Shown here: piece after piece, positions 54,216-63,991 of the stretch
How positions within the stretch are numbered: the first letter of the stretch is position 1
Layout: each line of letters starts with the position of its first letter
Source of the DNA: Parapusillimonas granuli
GTDB taxonomy: Bacteria > Pseudomonadota > Gammaproteobacteria > Burkholderiales > Burkholderiaceae_B
Direction: 5' to 3'
Assembly (NCBI RefSeq): GCF_013416525.1
Contig: NZ_JACCEM010000007.1
Coordinates: 124,001 to 188,000, forward strand
DNA length: 64,000 bases
Translations under genes and position numbers: made by a program
The notes under the pieces: generated by a model
The model's database searches: none
What the model was told of the DNA's origin: nothing
The model's input: only the letters and a program-made list of their open reading frames with translations

Positions 54216-57200
54216 ATGAAGTGGCAGTTCTGGATCGATCGCGGCGGCACTTTTACGGACATCGTGGCGTGCAGCCCGGAAGGAGACATCCAGAGCTGCA
54301 AGATGCTTTCCGACAATCCGGAGCAGTATCCCGACGCCGCCGTGGCGGGCATCCGCCGCATCCTCGGCATCGCGCCGGGCGAGCGCGTGCCGGCCGAACG
54401 CATCGGCAGCGTCAAGATGGGCACGACGGTCGCCACCAATGCGCTGCTCGAACGCAAGGGCGAGCCGACCGTCCTGGTGACGACGCGCGGCTTCCGCGAC
54501 GCGCTGCGCATCGCCTACCAGAACCGCCCGCGGCTGTTCGACCGCCACATCGTCCTGCCGGAACAGCTGTACGCCGGCGTCATCGAGGCCGGCGGCCGCA
54601 TCGGCGCCGACGGCGGCGAGCTCGAGCCGCTGGACCTGGACGGCCTGCGCGCCGCCCTGGCGCGGGCCCACGGCCAAGGGCTGCGGGCCGCGGCCATCGT
54701 GTTCATGCACGCCTGGATCAATCCCGCGCACGAGGCCATGGCGGCGGAGCTCGCCCGCGAGCTCGGTTTCACGCAGGTGTCCGCGTCGCACGACGTCAGC
54801 CCCCTGATCAAATTCGTCTCCCGGGGCGACACGACCGTGGTGGACGCCTATCTTTCGCCCATACTGCGGCGCTATGTCGGCCAGGTCGCCGCCGAGCTGC
54901 CCGGCGTGCCGCTGCTGTTCATGCAGTCCAGCGGCGGCCTGGCGCACGCCGACCGCTTCCGGGGCAAGGACGCGATCCTGTCCGGCCCGGCGGGCGGCAT
55001 CGTGGGCATGGCGCGCAGCAGCCAGCGGGCCGGCTTCGACAAAGTCATCGGCTTCGACATGGGCGGCACTTCGACCGACGTATCCCATTTCGCCGGCGAG
55101 TTCGAACGCGAATTCGAGACCCGGGTCGCGGGCGTGCGCATGCGCGCGCCCATGATGCGCATCCATACGGTCGCCGCCGGCGGCGGCTCCATCCTGCACT
55201 TCGACGGCGCGCGCCTGCGCGTGGGGCCCGACTCGGCGGGCGCCAATCCCGGGCCGGCGTGCTATCGGCGCGGCGGCCCGCTGGCCGTCACGGACTGCAA
55301 TGTCATGCTGGGCAAGATCCAGCCCGATTTCTTTCCCAGCGTATTCGGGCCGCAGGCCGACCAGCCGCTGGACGTCGCCGCGGTGCGCCGCCGGTTCAGC
55401 GAGCTGGCCGGCACCGTGGCGCGCGGCACGGGCACCGCCATGGCGCCGGAAGCCTTGGCGGAGGGCTTCCTGTCCATCGCGGTCGGCAACATGGCCGAGG
55501 CCATCAAGCGCATATCGGTGCAGCAGGGGCACGACGTCACGCGCTACGCCTTGACGGTCTTCGGCGGAGCGGGCGGCCAGCACGCCTGCATGGTGGCCGA
55601 CGCCCTGGGCATGACGCGCATTTTTTCGCATCCCCTCGCGGGTGTGCTGTCCGCCTACGGCATGGGGCTGGCGGACCAGATCGAGATACGCCAGCAAACC
55701 GTCGAGAAGCCGCTGGAAGCCGCCGTGCTGCCCGAACTGGCCGAGCTGGCCGCCGTCTTGGCGGCGCAGGCGGCGGAGGGCCTGGGAGACAGGCACGGCG
55801 GGAACAACGGCGTCCTGCGCGAGACGGCGCGGCTGCATCTGAAATACGAAGGCACGGACACCGCGCTCGACGTCGACCTGGCCGGCGACGTGGCCGCCAT
55901 GCAGGCGGCGTTCGAAGAGGCTTATCGCCGGCGGTATTCCTTTCTCATGCCGGAAAAACGCCTGATCGTGGAAGCGCTTTCCGTCGAGGCGAGCCTGGCG
56001 GCGGACGAGCCGTCCGAACAGCGCGCGCCCGCGGCCGTGCGCGGCGGCCCGCCCCGGCCCGGCGCGCGGCGCCCCATGTACAGCGGCGGGCAATGGCATG
56101 AAACGCCCGTGTACGAACGCGCCGGCCTGCAAGCCGGCGACGCCCTGGACGGGCCCGCCATCGTCGCCGAACCCAACCAGACGCTGGTGGTGGAGCCGGG
56201 CTGGCGCGCGCGGCTGGACGAACGCGACCATTGGCTGCTGGAGCGCGTGGAGCCGCTGGGCGCCCGCGCCGGCGTGGGGTCGGAGGTCAACCCCATCATG
56301 CTCGAAGTGTTCAACAATCTCTTCATGTCGATCGCCGAGCAGATGGGCGTGCGCCTGCAGAACACCGCCTATTCGGTGAATATCAAAGAGCGCCTGGACT
56401 TTTCCTGCGCGGTGTTCGACGCCCAGGGCAATCTGATCGCCAATGCGCCGCACATGCCGGTGCATCTGGGCTCCATGAGCGAGTCCATCAAGACCGTCAT
56501 GCGCGAGAACGCCGGGACGATGCAGCCCGGCGACGCCTACGTGGTGAACGATCCCTATCACGGCGGCACCCATCTGCCGGACGTGACCGTGATCACGCCG
56601 GTCTTCGACGGCGCGGGCGAGTCCATACTGTTCTTCGTCGGCTCGCGCGGCCATCATGCCGACATCGGCGGCCTGACGCCGGGCTCCATGCCGCCCAATT
56701 CGCGCAGCGTGGACGAAGAAGGCGTGCTTTTCACGAATTTCCAGCTCGTCCGGCAAGGGGTGTTCCGGGAAGCCGAAGCCAGGGCCATACTGGGGTCGGG
56801 GCCGTGGCCGGCGCGCAATCCCGAGCAGAACCTGGCCGACCTGCGGGCGCAGATCGCCGCCAACGAGAAGGGCGTGCGGGAGCTGCTGGCCATGTGCGAA
56901 CAATTCGGGCTGGACGTGGTGCAGGCCTACATGCGGCACGTGCAGGACAACGCGGAAGAGGCCGTGCGCAAGGTGATCACCCGCCTGCGGGACGGCAGCT
57001 ACGATTATCCGCTGGACAACGGCGCCCGGATCAAAGTCGCCATCACGGTGCACAAGCAGACGCGCAGCGCCACCATCGACTTCACCGGCACCTCGGCGCA
57101 GCTGGACAACAACTTCAACGCGCCGGCGTCGATCGCGGTGGCCGCCGTGCTGTACGTGTTCCGCAGCCTGGTCGATGACGACATCCCGCTCAATGCCGGC

Positions 57201-57848
57201 TGCCTCAAGCCCCTGGACATCATCGTGCCGCCCGGCTCCATGCTCAACCCGAACCCGCCGGCCGCGGTGGTGGCCGGCAACGTCGAGACGTCCATGTGCA
57301 TCGTCAATGCGCTGTACGGCGCCCTGGGCGTGCTGGCGGCGAGCCAGGGCACCATGAACAACTTCACCTTCGGCAACGACCGCTACCAGTACTATGAAAC
57401 CATCTCGGGCGGGACCGGCGCGGGGCCGGAGCGGATCGGCCTGCCTTTCGAAGAGGCGGGCGGCTTTCCGGGCACGTCGGTCGTGCAGGCCCACATGACC
57501 AACTCCCGGCTGACCGATCCCGAAGTCCTGGAGCTGCGGTTCCCGGTGCTGCTGGAGTCCTACGAGATCCGGGTCGGCTCGGGCGGAAAAGGGCGCTGGC
57601 CGGGCGGCGACGGCGGGGTGCGCCGCATGCGGTTCCTGCAGCCCATGACGGCGGCGATATTGTCGAACAACCGCCGATACCCGCCTTTCGGGCTGGCCGG
57701 AGGGCTGCCCGGCGATGTCGGCCGCAACTATGTCGAGCGCGCCGGCGGCGTCCGGGTGGAGCTGGGGCCGCAGGACAGCCTGGAGCTCGAGGCCGGGGAC
57801 GTTTTCGTGATCGAGACGCCGGGAGGCGGCGGCTACGGGGCGCCCTGA
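54216..57848 (+). CDS. oplA: 5-oxoprolinase (fused hydantoinase A/B)
   Basis: This 1210-residue enzyme hydrolyses 5-oxoproline (pyroglutamate) to glutamate with ATP. The N-terminal HyuA-like half (about 1-690) has [66 protein letters not shown] and [16 protein letters not shown]. The C-terminal HyuB-like half (about 700-1210) has [64 protein letters not shown] and a C-terminal GGGGYG. Full fusion length matches mammalian-type oxoprolinases. It is divergent from a TRAP importer. Confidence 0.92.
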   Translation: MKWQFWIDRGGTFTDIVACSPEGDIQSCKMLSDNPEQYPDAAVAGIRRILGIAPGERVPAERIGSVKMGTTVATNALLERKGEPTVLVTTRGFRDALRIAYQNRPRLFDRHIVLPEQLYAGVIEAGGRIGADGGELEPLDLDGLRAALARAHGQGLRAAAIVFMHAWINPAHEAMAAELARELGFTQVSASHDVSPLIKFVSRGDTTVVDAYLSPILRRYVGQVAAELPGVPLLFMQSSGGLAHADRFRGKDAILSGPAGGIVGMARSSQRAGFDKVIGFDMGGTSTDVSHFAGEFEREFETRVAGVRMRAPMMRIHTVAAGGGSILHFDGARLRVGPDSAGANPGPACYRRGGPLAVTDCNVMLGKIQPDFFPSVFGPQADQPLDVAAVRRRFSELAGTVARGTGTAMAPEALAEGFLSIAVGNMAEAIKRISVQQGHDVTRYALTVFGGAGGQHACMVADALGMTRIFSHPLAGVLSAYGMGLADQIEIRQQTVEKPLEAAVLPELAELAAVLAAQAAEGLGDRHGGNNGVLRETARLHLKYEGTDTALDVDLAGDVAAMQAAFEEAYRRRYSFLMPEKRLIVEALSVEASLAADEPSEQRAPAAVRGGPPRPGARRPMYSGGQWHETPVYERAGLQAGDALDGPAIVAEPNQTLVVEPGWRARLDERDHWLLERVEPLGARAGVGSEVNPIMLEVFNNLFMSIAEQMGVRLQNTAYSVNIKERLDFSCAVFDAQGNLIANAPHMPVHLGSMSESIKTVMRENAGTMQPGDAYVVNDPYHGGTHLPDVTVITPVFDGAGESILFFVGSRGHHADIGGLTPGSMPPNSRSVDEEGVLFTNFQLVRQGVFREAEARAILGSGPWPARNPEQNLADLRAQIAANEKGVRELLAMCEQFGLDVVQAYMRHVQDNAEEAVRKVITRLRDGSYDYPLDNGARIKVAITVHKQTRSATIDFTGTSAQLDNNFNAPASIAVAAVLYVFRSLVDDDIPLNAGCLKPLDIIVPPGSMLNPNPPAAVVAGNVETSMCIVNALYGALGVLAASQGTMNNFTFGNDRYQYYETISGGTGAGPERIGLPFEEAGGFPGTSVVQAHMTNSRLTDPEVLELRFPVLLESYEIRVGSGGKGRWPGGDGGVRRMRFLQPMTAAILSNNRRYPPFGLAGGLPGDVGRNYVERAGGVRVELGPQDSLELEAGDVFVIETPGGGGYGAP

Positions 57849-57892
57849 GCGCGCCGCAAGTACGTTATCATCTCCGGCTGTGGAACCATAGT

Positions 57893-58744
57893 ATGACTGG
57901 CATGACCCGATTCGGCTTTATTCTCGCGGCCGGCATGTGTTTGCTGCCCCTGGGCGCCGGCGCCCGGGGATACATCGAACGCATGCTCCATCATCCCGTG
58001 CCCGGCGGCGTGGCGGTCGTCGGGCTCGGCATCGCCGAGGCGCCGCCCAAGGCTTATTTCAAAGGCAACGACGTCATGGTGCTGCGCGAGGGCGCCGGGC
58101 ACTGGATCGCCGTCGTCGGTCTGGACCTCAAGACGCCCAAGGGCGCCCAGCGCCTCGTGGTGGAAGACGGGCGGGGCCGGCGCGAGATCCCCTTCCAGGT
58201 GGGCGCCAAGGCCTATGCCTCGCAGCACATCAAGCTCAAGAACCAGAGCCACGTGACTCCGGATCCGGAACAGACCCGGCGCTTCGAGCGCGAGCACAAG
58301 GAGCAGATGGCCGCCTACGCGAACTTCCGCAACACCGGGCCCAGCAACGTCATTCTGGACAAACCGGTGGACGGCCGGCTGTCCAGCCCTTTCGGGCTGC
58401 GGCGATTCTTCAACGGCGAAGAGCGCAACGCCCATTCCGGGCTGGACTTCGCCGTCCCCGCGGGCACCCCGGTCCGGGCGCCCGCCGACGGCGTGGTGAC
58501 CATCGTCGCGGACTATTTCTTCAACGGCAAGACGGTGTTCCTCGATCACGGCCAGGGTTTCATCACCATGTACTGCCACCTGTCCGAATTCCAGGTGACC
58601 CGCGGCCAGGCGATCAAGCGCGGGCAGATCATCGGCAACGTCGGGGCCACGGGACGGGCCACCGGGCCGCATCTGCACTGGAACGTCAGCCTCAACAACG
58701 CGCGGGTCGATCCGGCGATATTCATCAATGCCTTCAAACCCTGA
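57893..58744 (+). CDS. M23 peptidoglycan endopeptidase
   Basis: This 283-residue secreted protein has a signal peptide of about 24 residues (ILAAGMCLLPLGAGA). An N-terminal domain of about 130 residues of beta character is followed by an intact LytM/M23 domain (about 165-280). Zinc and catalytic motifs are complete: NAHSGLDFAVPAG (HxxxD), and MYCHLSEF with GPHLHWNVSLN (HxH). It should cut peptide cross-bridges of murein in the periplasm, unlike the degenerate NlpD in this window. ATG 57902 is an alternative start. It is 44 nt after the oxoprolinase gene but likely unrelated to it. Confidence 0.9.
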   Translation: MTGMTRFGFILAAGMCLLPLGAGARGYIERMLHHPVPGGVAVVGLGIAEAPPKAYFKGNDVMVLREGAGHWIAVVGLDLKTPKGAQRLVVEDGRGRREIPFQVGAKAYASQHIKLKNQSHVTPDPEQTRRFEREHKEQMAAYANFRNTGPSNVILDKPVDGRLSSPFGLRRFFNGEERNAHSGLDFAVPAGTPVRAPADGVVTIVADYFFNGKTVFLDHGQGFITMYCHLSEFQVTRGQAIKRGQIIGNVGATGRATGPHLHWNVSLNNARVDPAIFINAFKP

Positions 58745-58780
58745 GCCGGCCGCGTTCCGAGCGCCGCAAACGTCCTCGCT

Positions 58781-59461
58781 ATGAGCGCCGCATTCTTCAA
58801 AGGGCTGGCCGCCAGCCTATCCATCGCGGTGGGCTATGTGCCGGTCGCCGTTTCCTTCGGCCTGGCGGCGATCTACGCGGGGTTCTCGGCGCCCATGGCG
58901 GTCCTGGTCTCGGTGCTGGTCTATGCCGGGGCCAGCCAGTTCATCCTGGTGACCCTGGTGGCGGGCGGCGGCACGATCGCCGGCGTCGTGGGCATCGTGT
59001 TCCTGATGAACCTGCGCCATCTGTTCTACGGCCCGGCGCTGGCGCCGCGCCTGGGCGGGAAGTCCCGCCGTCTTCCCGCGCTGGCACTGGCCTGGGGGCT
59101 GACGGACGAGGTCTTCGCAACCGCCGTCAGCGCGCTGCATCGCCAGGCCGAGCGCGACCGTGAAGCCTGGTACATGGGCTTGCAGCTGGGCGCATACGCT
59201 TCCTGGGTAGGCGGCACCGCCGCCGGCGCCTTTTTCGGCCAGGACTGGATCAAGGATTCCGACATCCTGATGCAGACCCTGGGCTTCGTGCTGCCCGCCC
59301 TGTTTTTCGCATTGCTGCTGGAAATCAAGCCTCTGGTCAGCGCCGGCGTGCTGTGGGCGGCCGGCGTGGCGGCGGGGCTGGCCCTGCTGGTGCTGCCGGC
59401 GTACGGCGCCATCGTCGCGGGCATGCTGGCGGGCGTGCTTTACGCCTTGCGGAGGGCCTGA
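58781..59461 (+). CDS. azlC: AzlC-family branched-chain amino-acid exporter large subunit
   Basis: This 226-residue membrane protein has about six to seven hydrophobic segments and the AzlC pattern: SIAVGYVPVAVSFGLAAIYAGF, SVLVYAGASQFILVTLVAGG, FLMNLRHLFYGPAL and WGLTDEVFATAV. With AzlD it exports branched-chain or other amino acids. azlD follows after 2 nt, with GGAGG inside the azlC end. No Shine-Dalgarno is visible before ATG 58781. Confidence 0.9.
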   Translation: MSAAFFKGLAASLSIAVGYVPVAVSFGLAAIYAGFSAPMAVLVSVLVYAGASQFILVTLVAGGGTIAGVVGIVFLMNLRHLFYGPALAPRLGGKSRRLPALALAWGLTDEVFATAVSALHRQAERDREAWYMGLQLGAYASWVGGTAAGAFFGQDWIKDSDILMQTLGFVLPALFFALLLEIKPLVSAGVLWAAGVAAGLALLVLPAYGAIVAGMLAGVLYALRRA

Positions 59462-59463
59462 GC

Positions 59464-59817
59464 ATGCTGACCCAAGCCGAACTGATCTGGGTGGTTGCGC
59501 TGAGCGGCGCGGGCACCCTGCTGGTGCGCTGGCTGCCCATGGTCTGGCAGCACCGGAACGCCGGCCGCCGCCCGAACCCGCGCCTGCGCCGCGCCCTGGA
59601 CGCCATCGGCCCGTCCGCCATCGTCGCATTGCTTGCCGCCTCGTTCTGGGGCATGGCGGCGCCGCAGCCGTCCGCCGCCGCGGTGCTGCCGATACTGTGC
59701 GGCCTGGCCGGCGTCGCGCTGGGCAAGCGCGCGCTGAGGAGCATCGCGTGGGCGACCTTGAGCGGCGTGCTGGCCTACGGACTGGCCGTGTGGGCCCTGG
59801 CCGGGCTCAGCCTTTGA
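59464..59817 (+). CDS. azlD: AzlD-family transporter small subunit
   Basis: This 117-residue protein has four predicted membrane helices and the AzlD pattern (LLVRWLPMVWQ; ALDAIGPSAIVALLAASFWG). ATG 59464 is preceded by GGAGG. It forms the export pair with AzlC. Its last 11 nt overlap the convergent spoT gene. Confidence 0.88.
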   Translation: MLTQAELIWVVALSGAGTLLVRWLPMVWQHRNAGRRPNPRLRRALDAIGPSAIVALLAASFWGMAAPQPSAAAVLPILCGLAGVALGKRALRSIAWATLSGVLAYGLAVWALAGLSL

Positions 59818-62077
59818 TGCGCACGATCTTCTGCACTTGCGGCACGTGCCGGATCGCGCGGATGACCTGCGCCAGGTGTTTGCGGCTGTCGACCTGAACG
59901 GTGAGGTGCAGCACCGAGCTTGCCGAAGCGTCGTCCTGCATGGTCAGGTGCATGATGTTCGAATCGGCTTCGGTGATTTCGGCCGCGATGCGCCCCAGCA
60001 CGCCGCGTTCGTTCAGCACCGTGATGTCCAGCCGGGTGGACAGGTGGCGCGCGGTGTTGATGTCCCAGGCCACCGGGATCCAGCGCTCGGGTTCGCGCGC
60101 GCGCTGGCGCTGCGCGACCGCGCATTCGTCCATGTGCACCACCAGGCCGTGGCCCAGGCGGATGCCGCCGATGATGGCGTCGCCCGGCAAAGGCCCGCAG
60201 CAGGGCGCGAGCTGGACCGCCTGGCCTTCGTTTCCGTGGATGAGAATGGGCGTGTTGGCGGCCGTGGTGATTTCATCGACCGCGGCGGCCGTGGTGGCGA
60301 CCAGGCTGTTTTCCGGCGCGAAGCGCCGGGCGACGACCGCCGCCAAGCGCTTGCCGAGCCCGATGTCGGCCAGGATTTCATCGCGCGAGCTGGCGCCGGA
60401 ACCCTTGGCGAGCTTTTCCCATTCGGGATCGTCGTCGGCGGGGTGGGGCAGCCGCAAGTCGTCGAAGGCCTGATTGAGCAGGCGCTGGCCGAATGCGACG
60501 GATTCCTCGTATTTGACCGTGCGCAGGTAGTGGCGGATTTCAGAGCGCGCCCGCCCGGTGCGCACGTAATTGAGCCACTGCGCGCTGGGCCGCGAGGCGG
60601 GCGATGTGACGATTTCGATGGAATCGCCGCTTTTCAGTTCGGTGCGCAAAGGCGCGAACTCGCCGTTGATCTTGGCGGCGACCGCCTGGTTGCCGATGTC
60701 GGTGTGGATGCTGTAGGCGAAGTCGACCGGCGTGGCGCCGCGCGGCAGCGAAAGAATCTTGCCCTGCGGCGTGAAGACGTAGACTGCGTCGGGGAAGAGG
60801 TCGACCTTGACGTGTTCCAGGAATTCGCCCGAATCGCCGGTCTGGCTCTGGATGTCGAGCAGCGACTGCAGCCATTGGTGGGTGCGCTTCTGCAGGTCGT
60901 TGAGCGTGACGTCGTCGTCTTTGTACAGCCAGTGCGAGGCCACGCCTTCTTCGGCGACGTGATCCATGTCGCGGGTGCGGAACTGGAATTCGACCGGCGT
61001 GCCGTAAGGACCGACCAGCGTGGTGTGCAGCGACTGGTAGCCATTGAGCTTGGGAATGGCGATGTAGTCCTTGAACTTGCCCGGCACGGGGCGGTACAGC
61101 TGGTGCAGGGTGCCGAGCGCCAGATAGCATTCGGGCAGGGTATGCACGATGACCCGGAAGCCGTAGATGTCGAGCACGTCGGAGAACGACTTCTTTTGCT
61201 CGGTCATCTTGGTGTAGATGCTGTACAGGGATTTTTCCCGCCCGGTGACTTCGGCCTCGATGCCGGCGGCGGGCAGGGCGACGCGCACGGCGTCCGAGAT
61301 CTTGCTGAGCACTTCGCGGCGGTTGCCGCGCGCGGCCATGAGGGCCTTGTGCAGGACTTCGTAGCGGTTCGGGTAGATGGCCTTGAAGCAGAGGTCCTGC
61401 AATTCGCGGAACAGGGCGTTCAGGCCCAGCCGATGCGCGATGGGCGTATAAATTTCCAGCGTTTCGCGTGCGATGCGCCGCCGCTTCTCAGGGCTGACGG
61501 CGCCCAGGGTGCGCATGTTGTGCAGGCGGTCGGCCAGCTTGATCAGGATGACGCGGACGTCGCGCGCCATGGCCAGCAGCATCTTGCGGAAGCTTTCCGC
61601 CTGCTGCTCGGCCTTGGTCGCGAATTCCAGGCGGTCCAGCTTGGACAGGCCGTCGACGATTTCCGAGACGTCGGTGCCGAATTTTTCGGCGAGTTCCTGC
61701 TTGGTGACGCCTTGGTCCTCGATGACGTCGTGCAGCAGCGCCGCCATCAGGGAGTCGGCGTCGAGCTTCCAGCCGGCGCAGATCTCGGTGACCGTGATGG
61801 GATGCGAGATATAGGGTTCGCCGCTGGCGCGGAACTGCCCCAGATGGGCCTGGTCGGCAAAGCGATAGGCTTCTTTGATGCGTTCGACGTCTTTGGGATC
61901 GAGGTAGCGGCTGACGATTTGCGTCAGCGGCGCCAGCGAGGCAATGGTATTGGGGCCGGCTTCATTGACGGGCGCCGGGCCGGCGTTCTTGGAAGGCTTG
62001 CGCCGGCGAAGGCGAGGGCCTTTCTTGAGCACCGCCAAGAGCCCGGAAGATGCGCCGCGAAGAGTGGAAAACGCCAT
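59807..62077 (-). CDS. spoT: Bifunctional (p)ppGpp synthetase/hydrolase
   Basis: This 756-residue RelA/SpoT protein has a hydrolase HD domain (about 70-220) with His116-Asp117 in HDVIED and RLHNMRTL, so it should degrade ppGpp. The synthetase domain (about 255-380) has SIYTKM, DIYGFRVIV, YQSLHTTLVGP and the KFKD motif, the basic type found in bifunctional enzymes rather than the acidic EXDD of RelA. TGS (about 415-475; VFTPQGKILSLPRGATPVDF), conserved Cys-type RIS region, and ACT (about 680-756) follow. It is last in gmk-rpoZ-spoT, the usual proteobacterial order. Confidence 0.95.
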   Translation of the reverse strand: MAFSTLRGASSGLLAVLKKGPRLRRRKPSKNAGPAPVNEAGPNTIASLAPLTQIVSRYLDPKDVERIKEAYRFADQAHLGQFRASGEPYISHPITVTEICAGWKLDADSLMAALLHDVIEDQGVTKQELAEKFGTDVSEIVDGLSKLDRLEFATKAEQQAESFRKMLLAMARDVRVILIKLADRLHNMRTLGAVSPEKRRRIARETLEIYTPIAHRLGLNALFRELQDLCFKAIYPNRYEVLHKALMAARGNRREVLSKISDAVRVALPAAGIEAEVTGREKSLYSIYTKMTEQKKSFSDVLDIYGFRVIVHTLPECYLALGTLHQLYRPVPGKFKDYIAIPKLNGYQSLHTTLVGPYGTPVEFQFRTRDMDHVAEEGVASHWLYKDDDVTLNDLQKRTHQWLQSLLDIQSQTGDSGEFLEHVKVDLFPDAVYVFTPQGKILSLPRGATPVDFAYSIHTDIGNQAVAAKINGEFAPLRTELKSGDSIEIVTSPASRPSAQWLNYVRTGRARSEIRHYLRTVKYEESVAFGQRLLNQAFDDLRLPHPADDDPEWEKLAKGSGASSRDEILADIGLGKRLAAVVARRFAPENSLVATTAAAVDEITTAANTPILIHGNEGQAVQLAPCCGPLPGDAIIGGIRLGHGLVVHMDECAVAQRQRAREPERWIPVAWDINTARHLSTRLDITVLNERGVLGRIAAEITEADSNIMHLTMQDDASASSVLHLTVQVDSRKHLAQVIRAIRHVPQVQKIVRIKG

Positions 62078-62095
62078 TGCTGCCCCGGCAAGAAA

Positions 62096-62299
62096 TCAGG
62101 TTGGGACTTTGCGCAGCATTTCCAGGCCGGTCACGCCGGCGGCGATTTCACGCAGGGCCGTGACGGTGGGCTTGTCTTTGGTTTCCAGCCGGGGCTCGTG
62201 GCCTTGCGCCAACTCACGGGCGCGATAGGTGGCGGCCAGGGTGAGATTGAACCGGTTGGGAATTTTTTCCAGGCAGTCTTCGACGGTGATGCGGGCCAT
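62096..62299 (-). CDS. rpoZ: RNA polymerase omega subunit
   Basis: This 67-residue protein is the standard omega subunit: [43 protein letters not shown]. It helps assemble RNA polymerase and, in many proteobacteria, forms part of a ppGpp site, which fits cotranscription with spoT 18 nt downstream. AGGT precedes the start. Confidence 0.97.
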   Translation of the reverse strand: MARITVEDCLEKIPNRFNLTLAATYRARELAQGHEPRLETKDKPTVTALREIAAGVTGLEMLRKVPT

Positions 62300-62331
62300 T
62301 TTTTACCTATGAATCCGAGGGTTAGGAGATT

Positions 62332-62967
62332 TCAGGCAACAGTCTTGCTGATGCCCAGTTGGGAAAAGAGTTCGGCGTTGCGGGCGGCTTGGGTGGCATA
62401 GCGCAGGCGGGTTGCCGCGACGATTTGGCCAAGCTGCATGAGCGCGGTGCTAAACTCTTGATTAATAATAACATATTGGCACTCTGACACGTGCGACATC
62501 TCGCTTCCCGCGGCCAGCAGCCGGCGGGCGATGACATGCGGCGCGTCTTGCCCGCGCTTGGTCAGGCGGGTTTCCAGGGCCTCGATGGAAGGCGGCAGGA
62601 TGAAGATGCCGATGGCTTCGGGATGGCGGCGGCGCACCTGCCGCGCGCCCTGCCAATCGATTTCGAGCAGGACGTCTTTGCCTTCGCTCATGGCCTGCTC
62701 GACGCGGTCGCGGGGGGTGCCGTAGAAGTTGCCGTGCACTTCGGCCCATTCCAGCAGGGCGTCGTCGTCGCGCAGGGCCTGGAACGCTTCGTGGGTGACG
62801 AACCGGTAGTGTTTGTCGTGTTCTTCGCCGGGCCGTGGCGTGCGGGTGGTGCACGAGATGGACAGAACCAGCGACGGGTCTTCGGCCAGCAGGGCGTTCA
62901 CCAGGCTGGATTTACCCGCGCCGCTGGGGGCGACGATCATGAATATGTTGCCAGAGTAGGACGACAT
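62332..62967 (-). CDS. gmk: Guanylate kinase
   Basis: This 211-residue enzyme phosphorylates GMP to GDP. P-loop APSGAGKSS (13-21), [11 protein letters not shown] (GMP binding), [13 protein letters not shown] and [13 protein letters not shown] are present. I start at ATG 62967; an in-frame extension to 63063 is basic and Pro-rich and lacks support. It is first in gmk-rpoZ-spoT. An inverted repeat lies 29-47 bp upstream. Confidence 0.96.
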   Translation of the reverse strand: MSSYSGNIFMIVAPSGAGKSSLVNALLAEDPSLVLSISCTTRTPRPGEEHDKHYRFVTHEAFQALRDDDALLEWAEVHGNFYGTPRDRVEQAMSEGKDVLLEIDWQGARQVRRRHPEAIGIFILPPSIEALETRLTKRGQDAPHVIARRLLAAGSEMSHVSECQYVIINQEFSTALMQLGQIVAATRLRYATQAARNAELFSQLGISKTVA

Positions 62968-62995
62968 GGGATTGTTTGGTTTGCGACGAGAGTGG

Positions 62996-63014
62996 CAAGG
63001 ATAGCAAATCCTTG
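62996..63014. promoter_or_regulatory. Perfect inverted repeat upstream of gmk
   Basis: CAAGGAT (62996-63002) and ATCCTTG (63008-63014) are perfect 7-bp inverted arms with a 5-nt AGCAA centre, 29 bp before the gmk start. It overlaps a possible -10-like TATCCT on the minus strand. It could be an operator or an RNA hairpin; without a T-tract it is not a convincing terminator of the upstream gene. Confidence 0.45.
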
Positions 63015-63059
63015 GCCGGCGCACCGAATTCTTTGCCGGCGGAGGCGGCGCCGGAAGCT

Positions 63060-63401
63060 TCAATGCCGAGGCTCGGCCGCCCCCTCGTCCTGCCCGAGTT
63101 CCTCCAGCGCGCTCAGATAGGCCTGCCGATTGCCGCAGAGAAAAATCGCGGCGTCTCCCTGATTCATGTTGAAGGCGATGTCCTGAACCTGCTCGCGCGC
63201 TTCACCCGGTTGGCCGATGGCCGTGACATGCACATCGCCGTCCTGCTCGAACTGCTCGCGCGGCACGAAATCCGCCACCAGATTGATGTCCGGCGGGCTC
63301 ACCACGACATAGGCCCGGAATTGCAGGTCCTCCATCGTCACGTCCAGCACGACCCCGTGCTCCAAGGTGTCGACGATGCGGCTGACAGGAATGATGCTCA
63401 T
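63060..63401 (-). CDS. Hypothetical protein, coupled to methyltransferase
   Basis: This 113-residue acidic, soluble protein is not recognised. Start ATG 63401 overlaps the methyltransferase stop as ATGA, implying coupled translation; a longer frame from 63518 runs in the other gene. It begins [20 protein letters not shown], has a central [15 protein letters not shown] and a C-terminal [19 protein letters not shown]. No signal peptide, membrane helix or known motif is seen. It could be a small alpha/beta partner of the methyltransferase. Gmk starts 92 nt downstream, so it may be in the same transcript. Confidence 0.7.
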   Translation of the reverse strand: MSIIPVSRIVDTLEHGVVLDVTMEDLQFRAYVVVSPPDINLVADFVPREQFEQDGDVHVTAIGQPGEAREQVQDIAFNMNQGDAAIFLCGNRQAYLSALEELGQDEGAAEPRH

Positions 63402-63991
63402 GGCGCGGGCGGCCCCAGTTTGTGTGTCTTGAAGGAAAACGTGGAAATATTGGCCGGAGGCAGATTGGCCCAGACGATGGTCGAGGCGATTTCCTCGGCG
63501 CGCAGGAAATCGCGCCACCCCGGACGGCGCAGATTGTACGTGAATTGCACGGCCACCCCGTCATCGTTCAGGAGCATGCGCCACTGGTCCAGGATCGCGC
63601 GGCTGATGGGCGCCGGCAGGGAGCACAGCGGAAGGCTGGACACGATGGCGCGGATTTTCTCGCCCTGGGGAAGAAGCAGGCTCAGGTCCGCCGCGCTGCC
63701 GTGGATCACCCGGATATCCGGAAAGCGGTCCCGCAGGCGCTGCACGAAGCCGCCGGAGAGCTCGATGACGACGAGCCGGTCGGGCGGAACGCCGCGTTCG
63801 AGCAACGCGCGCGTGACCGCGCCCGTGCCGCCGCCCAGTTCCACCACCAGTCCGTCGCCCTCGGGCACCTGGCCAGCCATGCGGCGCGCCAGATAGGGAG
63901 AACTGGGACAGACGGCGCCGATGGCGCCCGGCTTCGCGCAGAGTTCCTGCAGGAAGACGCCCGGCGCCAGGTTCTTCAGAAAATGCGCCAC
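63398..63991 (-). CDS. Class I SAM methyltransferase, phospholipid N-methyltransferase-like (start near window edge)
   Basis: This protein of about 197 residues starts at GTG 63991, 9 nt from the window edge, so a slightly earlier start cannot be excluded. The N-terminus, FLKNLAPGVFLQEL with GAIGAVCPSSPYLARRMA, matches the PmtA-type group of phospholipid N-methyltransferases. SAM motifs: LVVELGGGTGAVTRALLERG, LVVIELSGGFVQRLRDRFP, VIHGSAADL and IVSSLPLCSLP. Proteins of this type methylate phosphatidylethanolamine, though many homologues are uncharacterised. Translation is coupled to the small unknown gene. Confidence 0.8.
   Translation of the reverse strand: MAHFLKNLAPGVFLQELCAKPGAIGAVCPSSPYLARRMAGQVPEGDGLVVELGGGTGAVTRALLERGVPPDRLVVIELSGGFVQRLRDRFPDIRVIHGSAADLSLLLPQGEKIRAIVSSLPLCSLPAPISRAILDQWRMLLNDDGVAVQFTYNLRRPGWRDFLRAEEIASTIVWANLPPANISTFSFKTHKLGPPAP

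Noticed and set aside
54003-57494. Very long antisense open frame opposite the 5-oxoprolinase gene
   Set aside because: It is a shadow of a high-GC coding sequence; the translation is Arg/His/Gly-rich with no domain, and the sense frame is a complete, motif-bearing enzyme.
59837-62401. Long plus-strand open frame opposite spoT and rpoZ
   Set aside because: The sense strand encodes intact SpoT and omega; the opposing translation has low complexity and no start signal.
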